Source: Hymenobacter tibetensis
Lineage (GTDB): Bacteria > Bacteroidota > Bacteroidia > Cytophagales > Hymenobacteraceae
Length of the DNA: 64,000 nucleotides
Direction: 5' to 3'
NCBI RefSeq assembly: GCF_022827545.1
Contig: NZ_CP094669.1
Coordinates: 1,826,001 to 1,890,000, forward strand
A program made the translations under genes and the position numbers. The notes under the pieces were generated by a model that was given only the letters and a program-made list of their open reading frames with translations, had not been told where the DNA came from and made no database searches. Below are positions 18,934-28,980 of this stretch, one piece after another. Position 1 is the first letter of the stretch. Each line of letters starts with the position of its first letter.

Positions 18934-20424
18934 ATGATCGACATTTCGCAATACGAAGCCTGGTTTATCACGGGCAGCCAGCACCTCTACGGTCCCGAAA
19001 CCCTGGAACAGGTTGCTGCCCACTCGCAGGAAATTGCTGCTGAACTAGGTACCAAACTGCCCATCAAGATTGTATACAAGCCCGTGCTAACTGGCCCGGA
19101 GGAGATTTACAAGCTGGTGCAGGAAGCAAACACCACCGAAAACTGCGTGGGTCTGATTGCCTGGATGCACACCTTCTCGCCCGCCAAAATGTGGATCAAC
19201 GGCCTGAAGATTCTGCAAAAGCCGCTGGCGCACTTGCACACCCAATTCAACCGCGACATTCCGTGGGCGGATATCAACATGGACTTCATGAACACCAACC
19301 AATCGGCGCACGGCGACCGGGAGTTTGGCTTCATCGGCGCCCGCATGGGTATCAAGCGCAAAGTGATTGTGGGCCACTGGCAGGACAGCGCCGTGCACCA
19401 GAGCCTGAATGTATGGTCGCGCGTGGCCTCGGCCTGGGCCGACTGGCAGGGTGCCCGCTTCGTGCGCTTCGGCGACAACATGCGCTACGTAGCCGTAACC
19501 GAAGGCGACAAAGTGGAAGCTGAAATTAAGTTTGGATACTCCGTGAACACCTACGGTATTGGCGACTTGGTGGCCGTTATCAACGAAGTAAGCGACGCCC
19601 AAATCGATGAGCTGCTAACCATCTACGAGCAAGAATACGAACTAGCCGACACGCTGAAGGACGGTGGCAGCCAGCGCGAGTCACTGCGCGACGCGGCCCG
19701 TATCGAGGCCGGTATGCGCAAGTTCTTGCAAGACACCAAAGCCAAAGGCTTCACCGATACGTTCGAGGATTTGCACGGCATGGCGCAGCTGCCCGGCATT
19801 GCCACGCAGCGCCTAATGGCCGAGGGCTACGGCTTCGGCGGCGAAGGCGACTGGAAAACGTCGGCGCTGGTGCGGGCCATGAAGGTGATGGGAGCGGGGC
19901 TACCCGGCGGCAACTCGTTTATGGAAGACTACACCTATCATTTCGCGCCGAACAACAACCAAGTGCTGGGTTCGCACATGCTGGAAATCTGCCCCACTAT
20001 TGCAGAAGGCAAGGTGCGCGCCGAAATCCATCCGTTGGGCATTGGCGGCAAAGCCGATCCGGTGCGCTTGGTGTTCAACTGCCCGGCTGGCGAAGGCCTC
20101 AACGCCACCATCGTGGACATGGGCAACCGGTTCCGCATGATTGTGAATGAAGTGGTAGCCGTGGCACCCGAGCAAGATTTGCCGAACCTGCCGGTAGCCC
20201 GCGTACTCTGGAAAGTGAAGCCCGACCTGGCAACGGGTGCCGCCGCCTGGATTTTGGCCGGCGGTGCTCACCACACTGGCTTCAGCCAGAACCTGACGGC
20301 CGAGTACTTGGAGGACTTCGCAGAAATGGCTGGCATCGAGTACGTTCTTATCGACGACGACACCAAGTTGCGCACTTTCAAGAACGAACTGCGCTACAAC
20401 GAGGTAGCCTTCGGTGGCCGCTAA
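18934..20424 (+). CDS. araA: L-arabinose isomerase
   Basis: A 496-residue manganese-dependent isomerase converting L-arabinose to L-ribulose. The ATG at 18934 ([20 protein letters not shown]) matches the usual AraA N-terminus; an in-frame upstream start at 18829 would add 35 residues unlike the family. Motifs include [22 protein letters not shown] and the C-terminal [18 protein letters not shown]. It lies 123 bases after araD and is followed by a 12-bp perfect stem before the transporter gene. Confidence 0.97.
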   Translation: MIDISQYEAWFITGSQHLYGPETLEQVAAHSQEIAAELGTKLPIKIVYKPVLTGPEEIYKLVQEANTTENCVGLIAWMHTFSPAKMWINGLKILQKPLAHLHTQFNRDIPWADINMDFMNTNQSAHGDREFGFIGARMGIKRKVIVGHWQDSAVHQSLNVWSRVASAWADWQGARFVRFGDNMRYVAVTEGDKVEAEIKFGYSVNTYGIGDLVAVINEVSDAQIDELLTIYEQEYELADTLKDGGSQRESLRDAARIEAGMRKFLQDTKAKGFTDTFEDLHGMAQLPGIATQRLMAEGYGFGGEGDWKTSALVRAMKVMGAGLPGGNSFMEDYTYHFAPNNNQVLGSHMLEICPTIAEGKVRAEIHPLGIGGKADPVRLVFNCPAGEGLNATIVDMGNRFRMIVNEVVAVAPEQDLPNLPVARVLWKVKPDLATGAAAWILAGGAHHTGFSQNLTAEYLEDFAEMAGIEYVLIDDDTKLRTFKNELRYNEVAFGGR

Positions 20425-20467
20425 TTGAGGGCAATTATAGCCGAGTAAAGACTGAAAAATTCAAAAG

Positions 20468-20505
20468 AATATCCTTCCCTTGGGGTCCCTAACGGGAAGG
20501 ATATT
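20468..20505 (+). repeat. Perfect 12-bp stem-loop between araA and the SSS transporter gene
   Basis: Arms AATATCCTTCCC and GGGAAGGATATT with a 14-base loop. It is not followed by a real T run, so read-through into the transporter gene is likely. It may set the ratio of enzyme to transporter mRNA, or act as a weak terminator. Confidence 0.6.
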
Positions 20506-20580
20506 CATTTTGTCTTAGAAATTCTCACTAAAATTAAGCTCTCAATAACTCCAACCTCCCACGTTCCCTTCAATTAACTC

Positions 20581-22281
20581 ATGAGTAACAATCTTACCAC
20601 GCTTGACATTCTTGTCTTTCTGTTCTACCTGATCGGGGTTTCCGGCTACGGGTATTACGTCTACAAGAGCAAGCAAAAAGCCGAACAGAGCACCAAAGAC
20701 TACTTCTTGGCGGAAGGCTCTTTGACTTGGTGGGCTATCGGAGCCTCCATGATTGCCTCCAACATTTCGGCCGAGCAGTTTATCGGCATGTCGGGGTCCG
20801 GCTTTAGTGTGGGCGTGGCCGTGGCGGCCTATGAGTGGGTAGCTGCCATTGTGCTCATTATTGTAGCGGTGTTCTTCATGCCGATTTACTTGAAAGAGAA
20901 AATCTTCACAATGCCGCAGTTTCTGGAGCAGCGCTACAACACTACGCTGAGCCTGATTATGAGTATCTTCTGGCTGTTCCTCTACATTCTGGTTAACCTG
21001 ACGTCCATCCTCTACCTCGGGGCCCTGGCTATCAGCAACCTGATTGGGGGCGGTAGCTTCCACCTGATTATGGTGGCGCTGGCTGTGTTTGCGTTGCTCA
21101 TCTCGCTGGGCGGTATGAAAGTGGTAGGCTACACCGACGTAATTCAGGTGGTAGTGCTCGTGGTGGGCGGTCTGGTGACCACCTATATTGCACTGGACGT
21201 GGTAAGCACCAAGTTTGGCCTCGGCGGCGGTGCTATTTCGGGCTTCAAAGCCCTGATGACTAACGCCGACGACCACTTCAAGATGATCTTCCCGAAACCG
21301 GGACCTAACACACCGCAAGAAGACATCAATAAATACATAGCGCTGCCCGGCATTGCCATGTACTTTGCTGGTCAGTGGATTGTAAACCTGAACTACTGGG
21401 GTTGCAACCAGTACATTACGCAGCGTGCCCTTGGTGCCGACCTGCACACGGCCCGCACCGGTATCCTGTTCGCGGGTATGCTGAAACTGATGATGCCGGT
21501 GATTGTGATGCTGCCCGGTATTGCTGCGTACGTGCTGTACAAGAACGGTGAGCTGCAGCAGGAAATGTCCTCTACGGGCGCTTTCAACTCCGACAACGCC
21601 TACTCGGCCGTACTGACCTTTTTGCCGAACGGCTTGAAAGGCCTCTCAATGGCGGCCCTGACGGCAGCCATTGTGGCCTCGCTGGCTGGTAAAGTCAACT
21701 CGATTTCCACCATCTTCACCCTCGACATCTACAAGCGCTACCTCAACCCCAATGCCACTGAAAAGAAGCAGGTGTGGGTTGGCCGCTTGGCTATTCTGGC
21801 GTCTGTGGTTTTGGGCGTGGCCCTTACCTGGGAAGACTTGCTCGGCATTGGGGGCGAAGGTGGATTCCAGTTCATTCAGAAATACACGGGCTTCATTTCG
21901 CCCGGTATCTTGGCTATTTTCCTGTTGGGCATGTTCTGGAAGCGCACCACGGCTACGGCGGGTATTGTAGGCATTCTGGCGGGCTTTGTGCTGTCGGTGT
22001 TCTTCAACAACTACGCTGTGGGAGTGCTCGGCACCGAAACTGTCCTCTACACGGCTTTCCCGAACGGGCATGGCGGCTACGAAATTCCGTTCCTGATTTG
22101 CATGGGCTTGTCGTTTGCATTCACCGTGCTCCTGATGGTGGTTATCAGCTTGGCTGGTCCTGCCATCAACCCGGGCGCTATCAGCCTCACGCCGGGTATA
22201 TTCAAGGTCAGCACACAAACCATGTCGCTGATTGTTATTACGCTGTTGATGATTACGGCGCTGTATGCTAAATTCTGGTAA
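20581..22281 (+). CDS. Sodium/solute symporter (SSS family), probable arabinose importer
   Basis: A 566-residue inner-membrane sodium-coupled transporter with about 14 hydrophobic segments. SSS/SGLT features include the N-terminal DYFLAEGSLTWWAIGASMIASNISAEQFIGMSG region (sodium-binding area), PQFLEQRY and the SMAALTAAIVASLAGKVNSISTIFTLD loop. It follows araA by 156 bases with a stem-loop between, and it ends the mutarotase-araBDA unit. L-arabinose is the most likely substrate from context; galactose or xylose cannot be excluded from sequence alone. Confidence 0.9.
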   Translation: MSNNLTTLDILVFLFYLIGVSGYGYYVYKSKQKAEQSTKDYFLAEGSLTWWAIGASMIASNISAEQFIGMSGSGFSVGVAVAAYEWVAAIVLIIVAVFFMPIYLKEKIFTMPQFLEQRYNTTLSLIMSIFWLFLYILVNLTSILYLGALAISNLIGGGSFHLIMVALAVFALLISLGGMKVVGYTDVIQVVVLVVGGLVTTYIALDVVSTKFGLGGGAISGFKALMTNADDHFKMIFPKPGPNTPQEDINKYIALPGIAMYFAGQWIVNLNYWGCNQYITQRALGADLHTARTGILFAGMLKLMMPVIVMLPGIAAYVLYKNGELQQEMSSTGAFNSDNAYSAVLTFLPNGLKGLSMAALTAAIVASLAGKVNSISTIFTLDIYKRYLNPNATEKKQVWVGRLAILASVVLGVALTWEDLLGIGGEGGFQFIQKYTGFISPGILAIFLLGMFWKRTTATAGIVGILAGFVLSVFFNNYAVGVLGTETVLYTAFPNGHGGYEIPFLICMGLSFAFTVLLMVVISLAGPAINPGAISLTPGIFKVSTQTMSLIVITLLMITALYAKFW

Positions 22282-22452
22282 CTAAATCAGTGGTCTAGCG
22301 AGTGGTCCTGCGAGCTGCCCAGTGGGCTTCGTGGGGCCACTACTCGGCTAACGACTGGCGACCAGACCTAGCACTTACGAGTAGTGGTTCCGCAAATTCC
22401 CAGGCGGAACAGACATAGTACCTTTCACCAAATCACCCTCAAAGTCCCACAC

Positions 22453-24546
22453 ATGGCTTCAAAATTCAGCTTTCTAAATTCACAATCGATTGTGTCCAGT
22501 ATGGTGCTTTTAAGCACCTTGGCTGGTCACAACGCCGTAGCGCAGGGCGCTGCCGCGCCAGGTACCATCACGGTACAAGTAAACAAGCCGGGCGCACCCA
22601 TCGCCAAAACCATGTATGGCTTGTTTTTCGAGGATATCAACTTTGCCGCCGACGGTGGATTGTATCCGGAACTGGTGAAAAACAAGTCGTTTGAAACCGA
22701 CGAAAACCTCGTGGGCTGGCGCGCAATCAATGGCGCTGCGGCCTTGTCGACTTATCTGGTTTCCAGCCAGCAGCCGATCAGCGCTACCAACAACCACTTC
22801 CTACGGATGACGGCCGCCACGGCTAGCCCCAATGCCGGCTTCCTCAATGAAGGCTTCCGGGGCATGGGAGTAAAGCAGGATGCAGAATACACCTTCTCGG
22901 TGTACTTACGGAAAGGGCCGGGCAGCGTAAGCGGCCTGAACGTGACCATCGAAGAACCAGGCCGCACCGGAAACGGGCCGGAAGCTGCTGCCTCCGGAAA
23001 GGTGCTGGCAGAAGCCAAAATTACGGGCCTAACGAACGAGTGGAAAAAGTACACCGCTGTGCTGAAGTCCTCGGGTACGGTAGCTAAAGCCCGCCTCAAA
23101 ATAACGATGGAAGGTGCGGGTACCATCGACCTGGATGTGGTATCGTTGTTTCCGAAAGACACCTGGGAGAAGCGCGAGAATGGCCTGCGTCCCGACTTAG
23201 TGCAGCTCCTCAAGGACATGAAGCCTGGTTTCCTGCGCTTCCCCGGTGGCTGCATTGTGGAAGGCCGGACCTTGGACGAGCGGTATCAGTGGAAGGAGAC
23301 CATTGGCGAGGTAGCTGCCCGCAAACCTTTGATTAACCGCTGGAACACCGAGTTCAAGCACAAGTTCACGCCCGACTACTACCAGTCATTCGGCTTGGGC
23401 TTCTTCGAGTACTTCCAGCTTTCCGAGGACATTGGAGCTGAGCCGCTTCCTATCCTCAACGTAGGCATGGCCTGCCAGTTCAACTCCGCCGAGCTAGCTC
23501 CCATCAGCGCCTCGGGCCCGAATCCGGGCAATACAGACGCTCATACAGACCCAACGCTGGATACGTTCATCCAGGATGCCCTGGACCTAGTCGAGTTTGC
23601 CAACGGACCTACGTCCAGCCCGTGGGGTGCCAAGCGGGCCGCTATGGGCCATCCGGCGCCGTTTAACCTGAAGTATATCGGTATCGGCAACGAGCAGTGG
23701 GGGCCGCAGTACCTGGAGCGCTACGAGCCGTTTGCCAAAGCCATCAAAGCCAAGTACCCAAACATGCAAATTGTGTCGAGTGCGGGCCCAAGCCCCGACG
23801 GACCACTGTTTGAGGCGGCTTCCAAGCGCCTGGGGGTGCTGAAAGCCGAGTTTGTGGACGAGCACTACTACGCCAAGCCCGAGTGGTTCCGCCAAAACGT
23901 TGGCCGCTACGACAACTACCCCCGCACGGGTCCGAAAATCTTCGCCGGTGAGTACGCCGCGCAAAGTGTCGCCATTGGTAGCCCCGACAACAAGAACAGC
24001 TGGGACTGTGCTATTTCGGAAGCAGCCTTCATGACGGGCCTGGAGCGCAACGCCGACATCGTGAACATGGCCTCCTACGCCCCGCTGTTTGCGCACGTAG
24101 ATGCGTGGCAGTGGACGCCCGACATGATTTGGTTCGACAACCTGAAGGCCTACGGCACGCCGAATTACTACGTGCAGAAGATGTACAGCACCAACGCGGG
24201 CACCACTATGCTGCCCGTGCAAATGCCAAACAACGCCAAAAACGGCACCGATAACCTCTTCGCCAGCGCTGTCGCCGACGATAAGGCCGGCGACATCGTG
24301 GTGAAACTGGTGAACTACTCCAACGAAGCCCGCCCCGTGAAGCTGAACCTGGCCGGTGCGAAGAAAATGGGTAAGTCGGGCAAAGCCATTGTGCTTGCCA
24401 GCAACGACCTGCAGGCCGTGAACAGCTTGCAGGAGCCCACCAAGCTCGCCCCGAAAGAAGAGCAGTTTAAAGTATCGTCCTCGACGGTGAGCTACACGCT
24501 GGCTCCCAACTCGTTCACGGTGCTCCGGATTCCGGGCAAACGTTAA
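22453..24546 (+). CDS. GH51 alpha-L-arabinofuranosidase with N-terminal carbohydrate-binding-like domain
   Basis: A 697-residue secreted enzyme that removes terminal alpha-L-arabinofuranosyl units. The ATG at 22453 opens a signal peptide ending near AVAQG. The start of the fold (MYGLFFEDINFAADGGLYPELVKNKSFE) is followed by a CBM4/9-like beta-sandwich (about 80-235) and then the clan GH-A barrel. The acid/base is Glu414 in GIGNEQWG and the nucleophile Glu500 in FAGEYAA. The C-terminus is the usual beta-sandwich domain. A LacI-type operator sits inside the signal-peptide codons (22480-22495), an unusual place. A strong terminator follows. Confidence 0.95.
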   Translation: MASKFSFLNSQSIVSSMVLLSTLAGHNAVAQGAAAPGTITVQVNKPGAPIAKTMYGLFFEDINFAADGGLYPELVKNKSFETDENLVGWRAINGAAALSTYLVSSQQPISATNNHFLRMTAATASPNAGFLNEGFRGMGVKQDAEYTFSVYLRKGPGSVSGLNVTIEEPGRTGNGPEAAASGKVLAEAKITGLTNEWKKYTAVLKSSGTVAKARLKITMEGAGTIDLDVVSLFPKDTWEKRENGLRPDLVQLLKDMKPGFLRFPGGCIVEGRTLDERYQWKETIGEVAARKPLINRWNTEFKHKFTPDYYQSFGLGFFEYFQLSEDIGAEPLPILNVGMACQFNSAELAPISASGPNPGNTDAHTDPTLDTFIQDALDLVEFANGPTSSPWGAKRAAMGHPAPFNLKYIGIGNEQWGPQYLERYEPFAKAIKAKYPNMQIVSSAGPSPDGPLFEAASKRLGVLKAEFVDEHYYAKPEWFRQNVGRYDNYPRTGPKIFAGEYAAQSVAIGSPDNKNSWDCAISEAAFMTGLERNADIVNMASYAPLFAHVDAWQWTPDMIWFDNLKAYGTPNYYVQKMYSTNAGTTMLPVQMPNNAKNGTDNLFASAVADDKAGDIVVKLVNYSNEARPVKLNLAGAKKMGKSGKAIVLASNDLQAVNSLQEPTKLAPKEEQFKVSSSTVSYTLAPNSFTVLRIPGKR
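22480..22495. promoter_or_regulatory. LacI-type operator inside the GH51 signal-peptide codons
   Basis: TCACAATCGATTGTGT differs from the palindromic consensus only at the first base. It starts 27 bases after the first base of the GH51 start codon and encodes Ser-Gln-Ser-Ile-Val within the signal peptide. A bound repressor here would act as a roadblock just downstream of transcription start. Confidence 0.7.
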
Positions 24547-24560
24547 TCGAAGCGCATAGA

Positions 24561-24595
24561 AAAGCGGAGTGGTTGTAGAAGCCACTCCGCTTTTT
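24561..24595 (+). terminator. Intrinsic terminator after the GH51 gene
   Basis: Perfect 12-bp arms AAAGCGGAGTGG / CCACTCCGCTTT with a 9-base loop and a T run. It begins 15 bases after the GH51 stop and separates that gene from GH27. Confidence 0.92.
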
Positions 24596-24704
24596 CGTTT
24601 AATTCCAAGGGTGCCGCCCATGTCCGAGCCCGTGACAAGCGTAGCAGCCGACGAACTCCTGTTCTCCATTGCCTAGGTATGTAGGCATCTACCATTTCCC
24701 CTCT

Positions 24705-26549
24705 ATGAAACTCTCGCATAAGTCGGTACTGGCGGCTGCGCTGCTGGGCAGTTTAGCTGCTCCTGCCGTGGCCCAGACCAAAGCCACGGCCAAAACTAAC
24801 TTCCACCAGTGGGCCGCTACGCCGCCGATGGGCTGGAACAGCTGGGACTGCTACGGCCCTACCGTGGTAGAAGCCGAGGTGAAAGCCAACGCCGACTACA
24901 TGGCGCAGAACCTGAAAAGCAGCGGCTGGGACTATGTGGTGGTGGATATCCGGTGGTACGTGGGCAACGATACGGCGCACGGCTACAACGAAAAGGACCC
25001 GGACTTCAACATCGACCAGTACGGGCGCTTCATCCCGGCCCCGAATCGGTTCCCGTCGGCGGCGGGCGGCAAGGGCTTCAAGCCGCTGGCCGACTACATG
25101 CACGCCAAGGGCCTGAAGTTTGGCATTCACATCATGCGCGGCGTGCCGGTGGTGGCCGTGAACCGCAAGCTGCCGATTCTGGACAGTAAGGCCACGGCCG
25201 CCGACATCTACACCAAGGAAGGGCAGGGGACCTGGCTGCGCGACATGTACACGGTGGTGGCCGGAAAGGCTGGCGCGCAGGAGTACTACAACTCTATTTT
25301 TAAGCTGTACGCATCGTGGGGTGTAGATTTCGTGAAAGTCGATGACTTGTCGTCGCCGTATCATGCGCCGGAAGTGGAGATGATTCGGAAGGCCATTGAC
25401 CTAACGGGCCGCAAGATCGTACTCAGCACGTCGCCGGGCGAAACGCCGATTGCCAACGCCAAGCACGTACAAGCCAACGCCAATATGTGGCGCACCGTCG
25501 GCGACTTCTGGGACAGCTGGGAGCAGCTCAAAGAACACTTCGAGGTCTGCGAGCGGTGGGCGCCGTATACCATGACGGGGGCTTGGCCCGATGCCGATAT
25601 GCTACCGCTGGGCCGCTTGGGCATCCGGGCCGAGCGCGGCGACGACCGGATGACGCGCTTTACCCACGACGAGCAATACACGCTGATGTCGTTGTGGTCG
25701 ATATTCCGCTCACCGCTGATGTTTGGCGGCGACTTGCCGAGTAATGACGCTTTCACCCTTTCATTGCTCACCAACAAAGAGGTGCTGGCCATGCACAGCA
25801 ACAGCCGCAACAACCGCCAGCTGTTCCGCAAAAACGACCTAGTGGCCTGGACAGCCGACGACCCCAAAACCGGTGACAAGTATCTGGCCGTGTTCAATGC
25901 CCAAGACCAGGACTTGCTGCCCGAAACTGCCGCTGCGTGGTCGAGTGGGCTGATTACCCGCCAAACACCCAACCAAAGCAAAACGGCCGACATCGACATT
26001 ACCGGCGCCACCAAGCTCTACCTGAACGTGCGCAACGGCGGCGACGACACCGGTTGGGACCATGCCAACTGGCTGACGCCGACGCTCTCCAACGGCAGCA
26101 AAACCGTATCCTTGACCACGCTCCCCTGGAAGCAAGCCACGGCGGGCTGGGGCAAATCGACGGTCAATAAAAGCGTGTCTGGCGGAGAGCTGATTGTAGA
26201 TGGCAAAACCTATCCGGACGGCATTGGCACGCACTCCAACTCTATTATCGAGTACGACCTGCCGGCTGGTTACACCCGGCTAAAAACCACGGCCGGCCTC
26301 GACAAAGCGGCCGTCAGCCAAAACACCGGCGGCACCATCAACTGCCTGATTTTCACCAAGAGTCCGTACACGCCCGCACCCACAGATTCGGCACGGGTGG
26401 TGGTGCCGTTGCAGCAGCTTGGCTTCTCGTCGGCGTGCACCGTGCGCAATCTATGGACCGGCAAAACGGTAGGAGACTTCACCGGGGAGTTTGCGCCCTT
26501 CATTCGGCGGCACGGAGCGGGTTTATACCGGATTTCGGCCAAGAAATAG
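24705..26549 (+). CDS. GH27 alpha-galactosidase or beta-L-arabinopyranosidase with NPCBM domain
   Basis: A 614-residue exported enzyme. The ATG at 24705 gives a signal peptide ending AVAQ. The GH27 barrel starts with TPPMGWNSWDCYGP. The nucleophile is Asp213 in DFVKVDD and the acid/base Asp298 in WPDADMLPLG. A C-terminal NPCBM-like domain (about 450-600; VDGKTYPDGIGTHSNS and RLKTTAGLDKA) probably binds carbohydrate. GH27 contains alpha-galactosidases and also beta-L-arabinopyranosidases, which remove the same-geometry sugar; next to GH51 and GH127 either activity is plausible. No operator box was seen upstream, and a terminator separates it from GH51. Confidence 0.92.
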   Translation: MKLSHKSVLAAALLGSLAAPAVAQTKATAKTNFHQWAATPPMGWNSWDCYGPTVVEAEVKANADYMAQNLKSSGWDYVVVDIRWYVGNDTAHGYNEKDPDFNIDQYGRFIPAPNRFPSAAGGKGFKPLADYMHAKGLKFGIHIMRGVPVVAVNRKLPILDSKATAADIYTKEGQGTWLRDMYTVVAGKAGAQEYYNSIFKLYASWGVDFVKVDDLSSPYHAPEVEMIRKAIDLTGRKIVLSTSPGETPIANAKHVQANANMWRTVGDFWDSWEQLKEHFEVCERWAPYTMTGAWPDADMLPLGRLGIRAERGDDRMTRFTHDEQYTLMSLWSIFRSPLMFGGDLPSNDAFTLSLLTNKEVLAMHSNSRNNRQLFRKNDLVAWTADDPKTGDKYLAVFNAQDQDLLPETAAAWSSGLITRQTPNQSKTADIDITGATKLYLNVRNGGDDTGWDHANWLTPTLSNGSKTVSLTTLPWKQATAGWGKSTVNKSVSGGELIVDGKTYPDGIGTHSNSIIEYDLPAGYTRLKTTAGLDKAAVSQNTGGTINCLIFTKSPYTPAPTDSARVVVPLQQLGFSSACTVRNLWTGKTVGDFTGEFAPFIRRHGAGLYRISAKK

Positions 26550-26693
26550 AGAGAATGCGCCCCGTCAGGTAACTCAGGAACTTAACAGAACCCTGCGTAC
26601 CTCTGCCTGAACTGCTCCGCACTTCGCCGGACCCACCAGCAAAACAGCCCACTGCACAAGCCTAGGCTCGTGCATCATTCATTGCCCATCCCT

Positions 26694-28736
26694 ATGTCGA
26701 AGTTACTTCTTACGGCGCTGGCGCTTGGTGTAGCGGCTACCGCTACTGCCCAACAGCGCACCGATTATCCGATTCAGGCCGTGGCTTTCACCAAGGTGAA
26801 GCTGGCCGACAACTTCTGGCTGCCTCGCCTGAAGACCAACACGGAAGTAACCATCCCGGCCTCGTTTGAGCGCTGCGAAGCCACCAACCGGGTGAAGAAC
26901 TTCGAGATGGCCGCGGCGAAATCCGGCAAGTTTGCCACCACCTTTCCCTTCGATGATACCGACATCTATAAAACCATCGAGGGAGCCTCGTACTCGCTGA
27001 GCTTGTACCCGGATAAGAAGTTGGAAAGCTACGTGGACGAGCTGATTGCCAAGGTAGGCAAGGCGCAGGAACCCGACGGCTACCTCTACACAGCCCGCAC
27101 CATCGACCCGGCGCATCCGCACGCCTGGGCCGGTAAGGAGCGCTGGGAAAAAGAGCGGGAGTTAAGCCACGAACTCTACAACTCCGGTCACCTCTACGAG
27201 TCGGCGGTGGCGCACTACGAGGCTACCGGCCGGAAAAATTTGCTCGACATCGCCCTCAAAAATGCCGACTTGGTGTGCGCCACTTTCGGGCCCGGCAAGC
27301 GCGCCGTAGCCCCCGGCCACGAGATTGTGGAAATGGGCCTCGTGAAGCTATACCGCGTGACGGGCAAGCCAGAATACCTGAGCACAGCCAAGTTCTTTAT
27401 CGAGCAGCGCGGCCACTACCAAGGCTACGACCCTAAGAGCCCCGATGTGTGGAAAAACGGTTCGTATTGGCAAGACCATAAGCCGGTGTACGACCAACGA
27501 GAAGCCATTGGGCACGCCGTGCGCGCCGAATACCTGTATTCAGCCATGGCCGACGTAGCGGCTCTCACCGGCGACAAAAAGATGTTAGCTTCCGTGGATA
27601 GCATCTGGAACAACATGGTGAGCAAGAAGCTCTACGTGACGGGCGGCACGGGCGCGGTGCCCGGCGGGGAACGGTTTGGTGGCAACTACGAACTTCCCAA
27701 CACCACCGCCTACAACGAAACCTGCGCCTCGGTAGCCAACGTGTACTGGAACCAGCGCATGTTTCAGCTCCACGGCGACTCGAAGTACATTGATGTGATG
27801 GAGAAGGTGCTCTACAACGGCCTGATTTCGGGCGTGGGCCTCGATGGCAAGTCGTTCTTTTACTCCAACGCCATGCAAATCAAGAACAGTGCGGTGTTCA
27901 AGGAGAGCGAGCCGGCGCGGGCGGGCTGGTTTGAGTGCTCATGTTGCCCTACCAACCTGGCGCGGCTGTTCCCGTCGTTGCCGGGCTACGTGTATGCGCA
28001 GAAAGACAACGATGTGTACGTTAATCTGTTCATCAATGGCAGCACCGATTTAAGTGTGAAAAAGCAGCCGGTGCGCCTCACGCAGCAGAACAACTACCCC
28101 TGGAACGGCGACCTGAAATTCACGGTGGCGCCTACTTCCACCGCCGAGTTCAACCTGTTGGTGCGTATCCCCGGCTGGTCGCGCAACGAGGCTATTCCTT
28201 CAGATTTGTACAGCTTCGCCTCGCCAATCACCCAGCAGGTAAGCATTAAAGTGAATGGCAAACCCCTGACCTACACCGTGCGCAACGGCTATGCCGTACT
28301 AGCCCGCAAGTGGCGCAAAAACGACGTGGTAGAAGTGGCGCTGCCGATGGAAGTGCGCAAAGTAGTGGCCAACCCCAACGTGCGCGATGACGCCGGCAAG
28401 GTGGCCCTGCAACGTGGCCCCATTGTGTACTGTGCCGAGTGGAAAGACAACGGCGGCAAAACCAGCAACATCATCGTGCCGGCCGCTACTACTTTCACCG
28501 CCGCCTTCAAACCCGACGTGCTCAACGGCATTACCGAGCTAACGGCTACCGTGCCCGTGGTGAAAGTGGACGCCGCCAACAATTCCATCAGCACGGTGCA
28601 GCAAATCCTGACGGCCATTCCATACTATGCTTGGGCCAACCGGGGCAAAGGCGAAATGACCGTGTGGTTCCCCGCCAAAATCACCGATGTTGACTTGGTC
28701 ACGCAGAAAGTGGAAGAGAAAATAGTGGCTAAGTAG
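26694..28736 (+). CDS. GH127 beta-L-arabinofuranosidase
   Basis: A 680-residue secreted protein of the former DUF1680 family. The ATG at 26694 (MSKLLLTALALG) begins a signal peptide ending ATAQ. An (alpha/alpha)6 barrel is followed by beta-sandwich domains. The zinc-thiolate active site is intact: Glu342-x-Cys344 in AYNETCAS and the Cys417-Cys418 pair in FECSCCPTN, matching HypBA1 of Bifidobacterium, where Cys417 is the nucleophile. Such enzymes cleave beta-1,2-linked arabinofuranose, for example from hydroxyproline-linked arabinans. It lies 144 bases after GH27 on the same strand and is followed by a strong hairpin. Confidence 0.94.
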   Translation: MSKLLLTALALGVAATATAQQRTDYPIQAVAFTKVKLADNFWLPRLKTNTEVTIPASFERCEATNRVKNFEMAAAKSGKFATTFPFDDTDIYKTIEGASYSLSLYPDKKLESYVDELIAKVGKAQEPDGYLYTARTIDPAHPHAWAGKERWEKERELSHELYNSGHLYESAVAHYEATGRKNLLDIALKNADLVCATFGPGKRAVAPGHEIVEMGLVKLYRVTGKPEYLSTAKFFIEQRGHYQGYDPKSPDVWKNGSYWQDHKPVYDQREAIGHAVRAEYLYSAMADVAALTGDKKMLASVDSIWNNMVSKKLYVTGGTGAVPGGERFGGNYELPNTTAYNETCASVANVYWNQRMFQLHGDSKYIDVMEKVLYNGLISGVGLDGKSFFYSNAMQIKNSAVFKESEPARAGWFECSCCPTNLARLFPSLPGYVYAQKDNDVYVNLFINGSTDLSVKKQPVRLTQQNNYPWNGDLKFTVAPTSTAEFNLLVRIPGWSRNEAIPSDLYSFASPITQQVSIKVNGKPLTYTVRNGYAVLARKWRKNDVVEVALPMEVRKVVANPNVRDDAGKVALQRGPIVYCAEWKDNGGKTSNIIVPAATTFTAAFKPDVLNGITELTATVPVVKVDAANNSISTVQQILTAIPYYAWANRGKGEMTVWFPAKITDVDLVTQKVEEKIVAK

Positions 28737-28812
28737 CAGAGCCCAGCCCGCCACTTTGGTTGCTGCGCATTTAGCCAAAGGGCGCAAGGCTTGCACGCAT
28801 AGTGGGTATTTT

Positions 28813-28858
28813 AGAAAGGCTTATCGGTGAGGCATTCCTCTCATTGATAAGCCTTTCT
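28813..28858 (+). terminator. Intrinsic terminator after the GH127 gene
   Basis: Perfect 13-bp arms AGAAAGGCTTATC / GATAAGCCTTTCT around a loop that itself holds GAGG/CCTC, followed by GCTTTTATTG. It closes the GH27-GH127 unit. Confidence 0.85.
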
Positions 28859-28980
28859 GCTTTTATTGTTGTTTAGCTAGTGCGTTTCGCCTGGCATGCT
28901 TGCAGCATCTTAGGTGAAAATGCGTTAGTCAGGAACAAGAAGGCAAATGCCAGAGCCTTCCTCGGCCATACGTCAGCTCC

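Noticed and set aside
23587..24669. 360-codon minus-strand frame opposite GH51
   Set aside because: Antisense shadow; it overlaps the catalytic region of GH51 and crosses its terminator.
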